In this document: positions 1 to 11,011 of the stretch, in pieces
How positions within the stretch are numbered: the stretch's first letter is position 1
Layout: every line of letters begins with the position of its first letter
NCBI RefSeq assembly: GCF_001039355.2
Contig: NW_019774225.1
Coordinates: 366,789-430,788 of the forward strand
Reading direction: 5' to 3'
Length of the DNA stretch: 64,000 bases
From: Lingula anatina
Lineage: Eukaryota > Brachiopoda > Lingulata > Lingulida > Lingulidae
Program-made: the position numbers and the translations under genes
Notes under the pieces: generated by a model
Told to the model about the DNA's origin: nothing
Databases searched by the model: none
What the model saw: only the letters and a program-made list of their open reading frames with translations

Positions 1-514
1 AAGACAACACGCACAATAGCGTGCTTTAACCCATGCCGACCTGGACTGTACTGCGAACAGCAGAGGAAATTCATCATTTCACGTCCAGGTGCAAACGATC
101 TTAACTAATCAAGACTTTTTTCCGTCAACTATCTCAATATACTCCGTGCACAACGTTGGACCAAGAAGAAAAAAAATTGATTGCAAATTCAAAATTCCGT
201 CGACTGGCATTAATGCAAACCGTCCTTCCATTAACGTAATGGTGTACGCCTTTTTATGTGTAATTAAACCAAATAGAATAGTCGCATTAGAAGTCACACA
301 AGGGGGTTGAAACCCAACGGAAAGCCAGCAGGCCATGGACTTATGAACTCTAGTTAATGTGAACATTCAGCCATGCGAAAAGAGGTGCACAGCGAAATCC
401 CACTGAAGGAAGACGTCTAAATCGCAAAGTCTAATTACGTTATTTATTTGGGGTCATTCTTCCTCATTCCAGCTACCCAACTCTCTCTCACCCCCTCCTT
501 CTCTTCCTCCTCCT

Positions 515-564
<50 letters not shown>

Positions 565-2400
565 CTCGTCCAAGAAAACCGTTTATTGATAATAGCTGTT
601 GTTGCTGACGACGTCCACCCTGAACGGAGCGAGGACCAAAGGGGTTTTTAAAACCTTTCACACTGGCAATAAAACGAAGTAACGTTCCATGTACCGCCTG
701 GGAGCAACCACACATAGCTTCTGTTAGATTTTTTCTATCCGTCAGCAGCAGTGGCTACATCATACGTGCGTGTCATATTGTGTACAGCGTAACGGCAAAT
801 ATTTATGACGAACTCGTGTCTCAAATTTCAAAATATTGTCATTGATTCCTTCATAAAATTTAAAAGCAAATTTATCTACTATAAAAGCCTATACGGTTTA
901 CGTATTCACTTGCAAAATGCCCCTTGCAAAACCTAGCAACACGTCGGAAGATTAATACAGTAATAGCAGAAGGTCACATATATCACTCCTAGTCGCGATA
1001 TTATTGCTTGCAGATGGCTTACTTGGTGATATTTTATCAGTTATGAATTCATTGGCCTTGAGTACATATTTATTTGATTTTGCTATTTACTAGTATCTGT
1101 GTAAGAAGAGGTATGTTTTCAGATGGACACCTTTAAAATCGAGATAGCAATGGAGAATGTGTATGACGATGCAGAAAATATTTCACTACTTTTTTAAAAA
1201 CGAAAGAAACGCTTTTGGCTGACAAAAGAACTAACATAATAATAGCAATAATAATAAATAGATAAATAAATAAGAAGAAAAAGAAGAATTACAACAACAA
1301 CAACAGAGGTCTCTATCAGAGGTCGGCTGATTGAATGTGTCATTTATCAATTTATCTTTCTTTTTTTCGCCAAACGTCTTACTGGACACACATTTACACA
1401 GAATAAACTGAGAAATACACGTGTTGGTGAATATCTAGAAAAAATCGCTGTGTGACTGAGGTAGAATGTACACATGAAACCAAAACACTGCACAGTGTAT
1501 GTCATCATTTTGTCAGCTAAAGGCGTTTTCTTGTGGTTGCTGCACAATTTACGAGTATGTGTTAAAAGGAGTGTGCTTTTATGAGATTAACCTCAGTTCT
1601 TCGAATCTTCAACTGTTTTCATGATGAAAGAATAATATTCTAACTACAGAATAACATGAATCTGATAGAAAAAAAACTGGTTTTACCCTTACGTTGTATT
1701 TATATAAGCAATTTTCATGCTAGATTAGACAAAAAACATTAAAGTGCCTTTTTGGCTTTATTAGTTATGCAGAGTTTCACAGTCTTCTGCAAAAACGAAA
1801 AACCTAATGGAAAAAAATTATTGTTCATGAGGAAATGAAGAAATCAAATTCAGTGGCATTGAAAATTAATGAATATTGGGCCATCAAAATTCCCCTGGAT
1901 GGCGCGTTTCTCTGTGTCCAGAGTGGCTGCGGTACGTTATGGATGCTAGGTATTATATATCGCCGTAGACATCCAAACTGTTTTCAACCGGGAAATGTAA
2001 GAATATTTATTTTAAAAACAATGACGTGACAATAAAATCAAGTAGAAAACCATGTAACGTCCCCAATTGAGATCATTTTAACTTAAAACAAAACCCTGCT
2101 GGGCGAAATCATGTACAAAAAGCAGCAATAACAAAATAAAACTAAATTGCTCAGTATATGCCTATTGTATTAATTGCATTAACTAAGTCTTCTAAAAGCT
2201 GAGGTTTGGTGGATTTATTTTTGTATTCCCCGAATACTGGGGGAACTAAATCTTAGCTATCTACGCAATTTTTCACGTTAAAATGGGGAGGATTACATTC
2301 TGTCTGGAATTGGTGTAGATGGTATGGCACGGTTCATTATTTCTTTATGGATTTCACTAACCTTTGACTTAATTTTTATGAAGAATAACATGGCTCGACG
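1..2400. other. No gene recognised
   Basis: I see no supported gene here. The open frames are short, have no recognisable domain or signal peptide, and lack convincing splice or promoter context. The stretch is AT-rich and holds a (CT)n tract near 520-562. A protein-coding exon of an unrecognised gene cannot be excluded. Confidence 0.5.
520..562. repeat. (CT)n microsatellite
   Basis: Uninterrupted TC dinucleotide tract. It produces Ser/Leu and Arg/Glu low-complexity frames on the two strands, which are not genes. Confidence 0.95.
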
Positions 2401-2517
2401 ACGCATTGCACTGGCCCGGTTGTGACATCTCAACTAACACAATGACTTAGTTGAAGAAAAGATTTGTGCAATAAACCTGGACTATTTATCTAACAAATGT
2501 TAATCGACCGAGCAGAC

Positions 2518-2552
<35 letters not shown>

Positions 2553-2598
2553 GGAAATTACGTTATTGATCATAAAACACATTCGTAAAGGAGGTAAA

Positions 2599-3440
2599 TT
2601 TATTTCGTTCCATCACGATAAAGGTACAAAAATCTGTCCAGCAACAGCGAGTACATGTACATACTGGCGTACTGTTGGCTACTGAATCTTATTCTTTTGT
2701 TGACTGTATGACGAAAAAATGAAACCATGAAAACTATGAATATGATTTCAACACGACATGAAAATGAAGTCTATGGTAGTATAAAGTCTGAGGAAGTATA
2801 AAATCACACTGTAGATACGATGAATCCAAGTTTTCACAACAGTTGATGCTCGAAGTCTTCCAAACATTAGACACGGCAGTCGAGAAAAGACGTCTTGGGA
2901 ATCTTCATATTACAAACCCGTAGTAAACTTGAACCCTGAAAGTAAGAGTGAAAATTGAGAATTTTGCTCTCCTGTGGTACATGTATGGCAAGTTTAAATG
3001 TATTAAAGCAGATAAAAATGAAAAATGAAAATAAAAGTCTGCAACTCTCTGAAATCAGGGTCGGTGGACGAAATCTATCTTTGTTTTTGTCTTTCAAACA
3101 TATGATAATAAAAAGGCATCGCAGTTAACTATTAAGGTCGTTCGGTATTTTTCTAATTGATAGGACATCTCAAATTCACAGTGTAGACGATTTTTGATGA
3201 AAAAAACAACAAAATCGATATTTGAGTAAATTGTGAGTATTTCCCACTTAAATATTAGCACAAGGTAGCAAAAACCCCGCAATGCATATTGTGCATCAAA
3301 CTAACGTTATCTTTTTAAAACAGTTTGATAGTATTAAGGCTATATTTGAGGAGTCCACATATAAAGTTAACGTCATTTTAAGTACAAAATGGTTTTAAAA
3401 GGGAATAAAAAGATTTTCGATGAACGATGCTTAAACTTAC
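2599..3440 (-). other. 3' UTR intron and terminal exon of the family A gene at 3480-3791
   Basis: On the minus strand a good donor (AAAG|GTAAGT) begins at 3440, 39 nt after the stop codon. A matching acceptor (TTACTTTCAG|GG) puts the last exon from 2935 downward. An AATAAA lies at 2604-2599. The same acceptor wording (TTTTACTTTCAG) recurs in the other family A genes, which supports the model. Not confirmed by transcripts. Confidence 0.6.
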
Positions 3441-3479
3441 CTTTATGGTAGGTAGATACAATTCGTTACATAGGGTGAT

Positions 3480-3791
3480 TTAATATCGCCGATAGCCTCT
3501 GTAATACCCTCCTCTGTAATTTCTGTAATTTTGGACTGTGGGTGGATCATTAAAAAAGCTGCCACCGGAACCAAACCCAGCACCAAATCCGAAGCCACCG
3601 TTGGAGCCACCACCGCCGCCGCCGCCACCGCCACCGCCGCCGGGAGCAGAGCCAAAGCCGAAACCGGCACCAAAGCCGGATCCTCCTGGGCCGCCGCCAC
3701 CGCCGCCGCCACCGCCGCCACCGCCTCCGCTGAAGTATTGGGCGAAGATCGGCATGATGATCAGGCCGAGGATGAACAGGTGCTTCAACAT
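3480..3791 (-). CDS. Secreted glycine-rich protein with Tyr/Arg tail (family A, shematrin-like)
   Basis: A 103-residue protein. Residues 1-18 (MLKHLFILGLIIMPIFAQ) form a clean signal peptide. The mature chain has two poly-Gly blocks of about 13 residues, each followed by a Phe/Gly-rich segment (GFGAGFGFGS and GFGFGAGFGSG), then an acidic/Pro hinge (FFNDPPTVQ) and a Tyr/Arg-rich tail ending in YYRGYRRY. Known mollusc shematrins combine poly-Gly repeats with short basic C-termini ending in Tyr (RKKKY, RRKKY), so a shell or ligament matrix role is inferred. Start choice: the ATG opens the signal peptide 85 bp below a TATA box. The gene is divergently paired with its close relative at 5307-5618. 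No catalytic motif is visible. An alternative is another secreted Gly-rich fibre such as byssus or periostracum. Confidence 0.85.
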   Translation of the reverse strand: MLKHLFILGLIIMPIFAQYFSGGGGGGGGGGGGGPGGSGFGAGFGFGSAPGGGGGGGGGGGGSNGGFGFGAGFGSGGSFFNDPPTVQNYRNYRGGYYRGYRRY

Positions 3792-3875
3792 CTTGGCGGC
3801 TATCTAGAGGACTGCCGGGAAGAGTTTTCCAAAGCAAACCTCAGTTGGTCTGTTGTAGTCGAAGAGATCGCTGGT

Positions 3876-3882
3876 TTTTATA
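3876..3882 (-). promoter_or_regulatory. TATA box of the 3480-3791 gene
   Basis: TATAAAA within GCTATAAAAACC on the minus strand. The context upstream (AGGTCTGTGCACGC) and downstream (CAGACCAACTGAGGTT) is shared with the other family A promoters. Confidence 0.75.
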
Positions 3883-5212
3883 GCATTTGCTCTTTAGCGT
3901 GCACAGACCTCTTCTTTGGTAAAAACCCATTTGTCACAATGCATTACACAATAAAAACAAAACAAAACACTGTTATATTTTTGATTGAATACTTTTACTG
4001 GACCTCTACTATACTACAATACTTCCGGATAGTTACAATATTTCCGTTTCTTGTCCTGTTGATGAGCGGGAACGGATTATTTCCTGCTTCAAAAAGTGTA
4101 ATGATGGCCCTTAATGCAAGAGGATAATTGAAGTTAAACATGCCAATCCACCCTTTCCTCATTAAAAAACTTCAATGACACCAAATCAAATGGCACCATT
4201 TCCACTGGCCATTTTTCAAGGGGGAAAGTTAAAAAAAAACGTTTCCTTAATTTGCGGTCACGGCACGTGGAAAGTGGGAAAAGCTCATTTGTCATTAGTA
4301 TTGATGGACAGAGTGACTGGTAGCCCTCAGTCATGTCACGCAAATGTCTGTAGAAGAGTTCAATTTTTCCTTTTAAATTTGATGCAATGAAATACATATT
4401 GCTGAACTATTTAAAACGATGATTTATGCTGTGTTTATGCTGTTTTTATCCTGCGTAAAAGTTCGAAGATTGAGATAAAAATTAATAACGTAAATCTGGA
4501 AATATAATGTTAACCTGTTTTTACATGGTCATTGTACTGTACAGTTTAGTTTGATGATGGGTACAGCACAGTTATCATATCAACGATTTATATTATATGT
4601 ATGTATACCAAAGAATCATCATACACGTGCGTGAATATTGAATGCCCTTTCCAGGGGCAGGTCTAAAAATAATTTCTGACAGTCTTCCAAATTATCTTTG
4701 TTGATCCATCTTCCATTTATGACCCGTCGTCCGACAGAGTAAATTAGATACCCGTCATTGCCAACTTGAAAATCTGGCTACATGTATCTTCTGGAGGACC
4801 CAGAAGACGACCTTAATCCGCCCCTGCTTTCCTTTTCTCTCTCTATGGCGTACTCATTATGTGCATGTGCATGTTTGTACGTACAGGTTCAGATGTCCCT
4901 AAGTTCGCGTGCAGCTGGCGTATATCGCGTGCAGCTACACTCTGTGAAAGGGTCTAGTAGCGTGCTTACTGACCATCAAGTCCTTTGTTACGTCAGCGGT
5001 CATCAGGAAATAATTCCTTCAAATTCTTATTTATCAAAAGAACAAGAACGTACTACATCTAGAAAAAATGTGCCATGGTATCTATTTAAAATACTGAAGT
5101 GCAGACTAAAATGATGGTTTGTTTATTTATCTATTGATTTATATTTTGTATTGTATTGTGACATATGAGGTTTTACCAAAGAAGAGGTCTGTACACGCTA
5201 GAGAGCGAATGC
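3883..5212. other. Shared intergenic region between the divergent gene pair
   Basis: Lies between the two TATA boxes of the head-to-head genes. Its middle part (about 4010-5100) has a diverged counterpart at about 9270-10500. No convincing gene lies inside. It probably holds the regulatory DNA of both genes, an inference from position only. Confidence 0.5.
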
Positions 5213-5219
5213 TATAAAA
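5213..5219 (+). promoter_or_regulatory. TATA box of the 5307-5618 gene
   Basis: TATAAAA in GCTATAAAAACC, 94 bp before the ATG. The promoter through the 5' UTR is an inverted copy of the one serving 3480-3791. Confidence 0.75.
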
Positions 5220-5306
5220 ACCATGCAGGCTCTCTACGACTACACCAGACCAACTGAGGTTTGCTTTGGAAAACTCTTCCCGTCAGTCCTCTAGATAGTC
5301 GCCAAG

Positions 5307-5618
5307 ATGTTGAAGCACCTGTTCATCCTCGGCTTGATCATAATGCCGATCTTCGCCCAATACTTCAGCGGAGGCGGTGGCGGCGGTGGTGGAGGTGGTG
5401 GCGGCGGCTCCGGAGGATTTGGCTTTGGTTCCGGGTTCGGCTTTGGCTCTGCTCTCGGTGGCGGCGGCGGTGGCGGCGGCGGCGGTGGTGGCTCCAACGG
5501 TGGCTTCGGATTTGGTTCTGGGTTTGGTTCCGGCGGCAGTTTTGTATATGATCCGCCCACAGTCCAAAATTACAGAACTTACAGAGGAGGGTATTACAGA
5601 GGTTATCGAAGATATTAA
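5307..5618 (+). CDS. Secreted glycine-rich protein with Tyr/Arg tail (family A, shematrin-like)
   Basis: A 103-residue paralogue of the minus-strand gene at 3480-3791, equal in length and with the identical 18-residue signal peptide. It differs at scattered places: GGSGGFGFGSG replaces GPGGSGFGAG after block one, the hinge reads FVYDPPTVQ, and the tail reads NYRTYRGGYYRGYRRY. The two genes and flanks form an inverted repeat (about 3430-3928 against 5168-5651). Poly-Gly is written in mixed GGC/GGT/GGA codons rather than one perfect triplet repeat, as expected of a maintained protein sequence. An intron donor lies 22 nt after the stop. Confidence 0.85.
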   Translation: MLKHLFILGLIIMPIFAQYFSGGGGGGGGGGGGGSGGFGFGSGFGFGSALGGGGGGGGGGGGSNGGFGFGSGFGSGGSFVYDPPTVQNYRTYRGGYYRGYRRY

Positions 5619-5640
5619 ATCACTCCATTCTACCATAAAG

Positions 5641-6768
5641 GTAAGTCAAATCAACTCCCTTAATATCCCCTTTTTCACACCACATTTAGAAGTATTTAAT
5701 TTTTTGTTTATGGCTCTGCACTATACATGTAGATGTAACTAAATATTGAGGGGATCAGTTTATCAACAAGCAGCGTTAGGTTACTGTATTGCAACAGATG
5801 AATCTCCGTATTTCTGTCTTCTTTATTATGCATGGTGTTTCGGGGGGACATCTAACAAATCAAGCTGTACATTTTATGCATTCAGTGCTTCAAAAACATA
5901 TCATCTAGGTCATTCGTATTGCTTAGGTCTAGAAACACTAATGATCATATATGACCACACCCTTTCGACATTCTGACCGTATATCATGTCCTTGCCTTAT
6001 GACCACGTTTGAAATGTTAGAAAACTAGGACGATGCCTTTGATATCTAATAGATATTAACAAGCAAGACCTTTTCTAAACGTGCTATATTGCTCTAATTA
6101 TTAATGTTACCAGCCTTGCTACTCGGCAGTGGTGGATTTAGGGGGAGGGTCAGGTGGTCCTGACCCTCTTCTTGAAATTAGAATTTTGACTAACTGACTC
6201 ATAGTTGTAAACCGTACAAAATGGCCCAAATGACCCTTTAAGATACAAAGGGGGGGGGGGGGGGAAGGGGGGATCAGCTTCGCATTATGCGGCCTGTTTT
6301 TCCTAAAAAAAAACGGACCGCTCCCCCTTCAAATAATCGTGGATGGTTTATGTTAGTTAAAAGTAATCTCAACATGCAAAGGAGGATCAAACTAACGATA
6401 AAATTGATTTTACTTTCAGAATTCATTCATCGCAGTTTTATAAGGAGAAAATTGATGCCACGTTTCATCTCAACTGAAATATGGGGGAAATCGGACGTCA
6501 GTTAGCAGCGATTTTCCATCATTCTCATTCACCAGTGCCTCATGGAGTCTTCATATTCATCGTACCTGCTATGTGATTTGAAATACTATCAGAACGCAAG
6601 TCCTGTTAGTGTGCAGATTCAGTATTTTTATGTTTTTTTTCATGAAAACATCTTCATAGTTTTTTTAACTCAGTAACTATGATATATATACAGCTAAACA
6701 TAAACTCACACTGCTTGATTTTTTTAAAATGAGAGTTGTATGTCTCTATCGTGATGTATTGAAATAAA
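5641..6768 (+). other. 3' UTR intron and terminal exon of the 5307-5618 gene
   Basis: Donor AAAG|GTAAGT at 5641; acceptor TTTTACTTTCAG ends at 6419, so the last exon starts at 6420; AATAAA at 6763-6768. The terminal exon (ATTCATTCATC..CAGTTTT) matches that of the genes at 10732 and 17438. The intron holds a G-rich run near 6249-6276 and nothing that looks coding. Confidence 0.7.
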
Positions 6769-6918
6769 AGTCACATTTTTATGGTAAACATATGTTTTCT
6801 CAGTAATTTGAAATATCGGATAAAATATTAATGGATATTTTTCAAAACGTTCCCACGTCCCCGAGTTGAACAAATCGCATTGTATATCCCCCATCTTTCT
6901 CTTTTTCTCTTTTCCTTA

Positions 6919-6921
<3 letters not shown>

Positions 6922-6956
<35 letters not shown>
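6922..6956. repeat. (CT)n microsatellite
   Basis: Dinucleotide tract at the end of unit A1. A (CT)n tract occupies the same relative place in the copies ending near 12249 and 18979. Confidence 0.95.
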
Positions 6957-6959
<3 letters not shown>

Positions 6960-7231
6960 GATCAAGCATGTAGTCATCCCTGAAGTCACCTCTTGCAAAT
7001 GCAGTGAGATATCCGTTAACCAAGTTACGGTAAAAGGACTCTGTTCCGACATGAACAATCATCAAAACCATGACAACGGGATGCTCTCCAAACTCTCCAA
7101 ACTGCATGATCTTGACATACTCTCCCAAGAGGCATCTCCCAAAATGTCCACAGATTATCATTCGACCATCGATAGGTTAAAAAAAGGCGATATACAAAAC
7201 ATCAATTAAAACGGTTTACAGCTGGTATGCG

Positions 7232-7286
<55 letters not shown>
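7232..7286. repeat. (TTA)n microsatellite
   Basis: Perfect trinucleotide tract of about 18 units. Confidence 0.95.
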
Positions 7287-7289
7287 GTG

Positions 7290-7525
7290 TTTGCTTTAAT
7301 TTAATAAATGATTTGACTAGCTACCGCATTGCTCTGGCTTGGTTGTGACATCTCCACTAACACAACAACGCGTCTCTTTATCTCGTTAGGTTGAAGAAAA
7401 GGGTTTGCGTTTGCGTACGAAACTGAATAGTTTATCTAATAAATAAAAAAATTGAGTGATAGCCACAACCTTTTGTAAAATTTGCTTATGCCTTGAATTG
7501 TTTATTTCTGACACAAACACACACT

Positions 7526-7557
<32 letters not shown>

Positions 7558-8125
7558 GAGAGAGATTGGGGCAAGTAAAAAGAGTGAGAGAAACAATCAT
7601 TCAAAAATTTTAAAGACATGGTCTATTTCGAAATAATTTTTTAATTCGTATTATTGGTCGTGTTGATGCCCTGGTAAAAGCAACATTTGTCACTTTAGAA
7701 AAACGACGCATAGAACTACAGTGTATGAAAATCTTTCTTCAAGAAAACAAAGAACGACGAGGATAAGCTAAATCACCCCTTAACTTCCAGAATGTACAGG
7801 AAACTAAGCCATCACCAATCTAACTTCAATGTCCTTAATTCAAGATCGAACGTACCGAACTTTTATACACTTTTCTTTTTAACATTTAGAAGTCTGTGTT
7901 TTATTTAGAACTCGGTTTGATCTTAATGCAAATCTTTATTTTATGTAAATATTTTATAATTTTATTCGAACTCATTCATCTGTACATCTTCAATCTTTTG
8001 GTTCCAATGTTCTATATTATATTATAAAAAGACATTTATAATGAAGGTCATATGTATTTTGCTCCCTGACGATATAGTTAAAAGACATTTATAATGAAGG
8101 ATAAATTAAAGCAAACACTGGCAAG
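7290..8125. other. Intergenic stretch without a recognised gene
   Basis: About 7320-7560 is a diverged copy of 2400-2549 (GGTTGTGACATCTC block followed by a GA tract, here 7525-7565). A 21-bp direct repeat occurs at 8027-8047 and 8080-8100. No gene seen. Confidence 0.55.
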
Positions 8126-8897
8126 TTTTATTATTTGTTGACCGACTGAAATCAAGAAATATATAAAAATGATTTCAATACGACATGAAAATGAAGTCCA
8201 CAGAATATCATGATATGCAGTGTGATGAAGTATAAACTCACACTGTAAACGGTAGATACGATGATTCAATGGAGCCTTTGTAGGTAAATATCTTGCACAA
8301 TACTTGCTGGTAGCCGTCTTCCAAAATAACAGATATGGCAGTTGAGATAAGACCTTTTGGGAATCTGCATATAATGGTCCCTTAGTAAACGTGAACCCTG
8401 AAAGTACTAGAAAGAATGAAAATGAATATTTTGATCTCCTGTGATATAACAAATTCTTCCAGGTGCATGTCCAAAGTGGAAAAGGCCAAACAGAATTGAT
8501 AGTGTGGTTTACGAGCGGTGACTCTTTGTAATAAGGGTCGGAAGACGATTTTTTTTGTATTTGTCTTTTAAACAAATGATCTTACACGGGCATCGCAGTT
8601 AACTATGAGTGTTGGTTGGGCATTTTTGTAACTGGTAGGAAATCTCAGATCCACATGCAGTATGGACGAATTTTTGAGCATGAAGCAAAATCGATGTATC
8701 ACGTACAAAATAGCAAACACCCCGCAATGCATACGTTGCATTAAACAAACGTTATTTGCGATATATTTTAAACAAAACTAATGGTGTTCAGATTTTATTC
8801 AAGGAGTACAGGCTTGAATAAAACCTCATGAGAAAATGCACGAAATAATTTGAATGTGAACAAAGTTTTTTTTTAAAAGAACATTGAATAAACTAAC

Positions 8898-9001
8898 CTT
8901 TATGGTAGATTCCATATATCTATCATAAAGGGTTATTTTTATATATTCGGTAGCCTTTGTAATAACCCCCTCTTTAATATCCTCCACTGGAACCGAAACC
9001 G
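8898..9001 (-). pseudogene. Truncated relic of a family A glycine-rich gene
   Basis: On the minus strand this matches the C-terminal tail, short 3' UTR and splice donor of the gene at 3480-3791. The tail can be read as GFGSSGGY, a stop, then RGGYYKGYRIYK. There is thus an in-frame TAA inside the tail, and the normal terminal stop has mutated to AAA. The signal peptide, both poly-Gly blocks, TATA box and 5' UTR are gone. A donor-like AAAG|GTTAGT is kept at 8897. It sits at the place expected from unit A1, so it is the decayed partner of the gene at 10732-10989. Confidence 0.8.
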
Positions 9002-10640
9002 GGGTAACGTGACAGAGATTCCCGAGATTTGAGGTGGCGCATGCTCTAACTTTGAATAAACGGTATACAATATTCATATCTTCACCAATATTTTGCATTT
9101 TCTGATCCGTGCATTTTGTTAGATATGGTATCTGGAATAAAAAAAAAGCACTGCACAAAATGGTTAACAGATGTGAGGTGATCATTTGTCAACAAAACAC
9201 ATGGGATTAGAGGTGAGATTACGTTTTTGACCAAGTCTGTATTACAATTACAATTACAATATCCACAGTGACAATATTCCCGGTTCTTGCCCTTTGGCTC
9301 AGTGGAGCGCGAATTATTTCCTGCAGTAAAAAATGTCACGATGACCCCTGGTACAAGGGGGTAATGGTCAGCATACATGCTAAACCACCCTCCTCCCATT
9401 AAAAAGCCTGTAGTTCTATTAGGACAGCACATAAAATGTCATCCTTTTTACCGGTCATTTATATCTGGGTACAGTTAAAAAAACATTTCCTCAATTTGCG
9501 GTAAGGCGCGTGGACAGTGGGGAAAGCTCGTATGTCATATGCTGTTGATGGACAGAGTGACCGGTATTCATGAAGGGAGGTTTAATTTATGGCGTAGGTA
9601 AATATTTATCACTCCACAAACTGAAATATATGCACTATTTGTTTGGATATTGTTTATTAAGGCAACATCTCTCAGGCCTAATCATTACGTTATTCCTATT
9701 ACTCAACATTATCCATGTTGTCTACTTAATTACATTGTTCGTTCTATTAGAGGGACTTTTAAATAGAGTCCGTCACCAGTCAAGTTTTGAACACCATACT
9801 TGTGTTTGTCTTTTATTGTTTTTTGTTTGTGAGTGAGGAGACATAAAGGCCGTTAGCAGAGTTCAAACTTTTTTGATTCAGTGAAATACATTGCTGAACT
9901 ATCTGTAAGCATAGCGATGCACGATGAACAACGATGCTATAATGCTGTGTTGTTACCCTGCTTAAAAGTTCCAAGATTAAGATTAAAATTAATAATGAAA
10001 AATATAACAAGTGTATTTGAAAATATCATTTAAAGCTGTTGTAAAATGGACTTCAATGGACTTCAAAGTTTAATATGATGATTTGAAAAGAGCAGAGTTA
10101 CCACATCAGCAATTGATATTGTTTCATTTTTTAAAAAGCTGTTGTAACGTGGGCTTTATTAGACTTCGCTGTTGAAGAGAGTAGAGTTATTATATCAACA
10201 ATCTATATTATGAACCAATGGCATAATCATACCTACTCAAAAATTATACAAAATATGTTGTAAATTACTTGCCTTCCCTCTCTCTCTATCACGTTCTTAT
10301 TATATGCACGTGCGTTTTTTTTTTCACGTGCTGTCTGCAAATGTAGCGTGAGGCCTCTCTCCACGCAAGGGTCCAGTAGCATGCTTACTGACCATCAAGT
10401 CCTTGACTTCAGTGGGCATCAGGAAATAATTCGTTCTCATTTGTCAAAAAAGCAAGAACCATATCTAGAAAAAATCGCAACATGGTTTCTATTAAAAGAA
10501 TAAAAAAGGCTCAGATAAATTATTCAGTGCAGGCTGTAATGATGATTTGTTTATTAATTTGTTTTTTATTATTTGTGTTACAACGTGAAAAATACTTTTT
10601 TTACCGAAGATGAGGTCTGTGCACGCGAGAGAGCAAATGC

Positions 10641-10647
10641 TATAAAA
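10641..10647 (+). promoter_or_regulatory. TATA box of the 10732-10989 gene
   Basis: TATAAAA 91 bp before the ATG, in the family A promoter context (AGGTCTGTGCACGCGAGAG upstream). Confidence 0.75.
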
Positions 10648-10731
10648 ACCAGCGCTATCCACGACTACAACAGACCAACTGAGGTTTGCTTTGGAAATCT
10701 CTTCCCGGCAGTCCTCTAGATAGTCGCCAAG

Positions 10732-10989
10732 ATGTTGAAGCACCTGTTCATCCTCGGCCTGATCATCATGCCGATCTTCGCCCAATCCTACAGCGGAGGC
10801 GGTGGCGGCGGTGCTGGCGGTGGTGGCGGTGGCCCAGGAGGATCCGGCTTTGGTGCCGGTTTCGGCTTTGGCTCTGCTCCCGGCGGCGGCGGCGGTGGCG
10901 GCGGCGGCGGTGGAGGCTCCAACGGCGGCTTCGGCTTCGGCGGCGGTTTTGGTTCCGGTGGCACTTATAACGGTCCACCCCCACCTTAA
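10732..10989 (+). CDS. Secreted glycine-rich protein lacking the Tyr/Arg tail (family A)
   Basis: An 85-residue protein with the family A signal peptide (residues 1-18) and two Gly blocks, the first interrupted by Ala. It ends abruptly in GGTYNGPPPP. Compared with 5307-5618, about 54 bp encoding the Tyr/Arg tail are missing, while the sequence after the stop (AAATCGCTC..) stays alignable. The tail was therefore lost by a clean deletion, not by a new stop codon. If the basic tail anchors the protein to mineral or chitin, as proposed for shematrins, this form should behave differently; that is inference. The protein is identical to that encoded at 17438-17695, although the two genes differ at silent positions. 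Confidence 0.85.
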   Translation: MLKHLFILGLIIMPIFAQSYSGGGGGGAGGGGGGPGGSGFGAGFGFGSAPGGGGGGGGGGGGSNGGFGFGGGFGSGGTYNGPPPP

Positions 10990-11011
10990 ATCGCTCTATT
11001 CTGCTATGAAG

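Larger units (their letters stand above)
2690..6956. repeat. Older duplication unit A1 (partner 8125-12249)
   Basis: The order of sequence blocks here is repeated, with clear divergence, at 8125-12249. Both start with a block containing TTTCAACACGACATG or a near match, then hold a minus-strand family A gene or its relic, a shared intergenic block, a plus-strand family A gene, and a (CT)n tract. The ancestral unit therefore carried a divergent gene pair; only this copy keeps both genes. Confidence 0.7.

Noticed and set aside
3538-3807. Proline-rich frame opposite the glycine-rich gene at 3480-3791 (similar ones at 5291-5560, 30061-30363)
   Set aside because: It is the complement of GGN codons (NCC = Pro-rich frames) and has no signal peptide or promoter; the glycine strand has both.
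6127-6300. Possible transposon start CAGTGGTGGATTTAGG in the intron of the 5307 gene
   Set aside because: Resembles a hAT-type terminus, but no matching inverted end or target duplication could be found.
8078-8575. 165-residue minus-strand frame
   Set aside because: No recognisable domain or signal peptide; the diverged counterpart in unit A1 does not keep a matching long frame.
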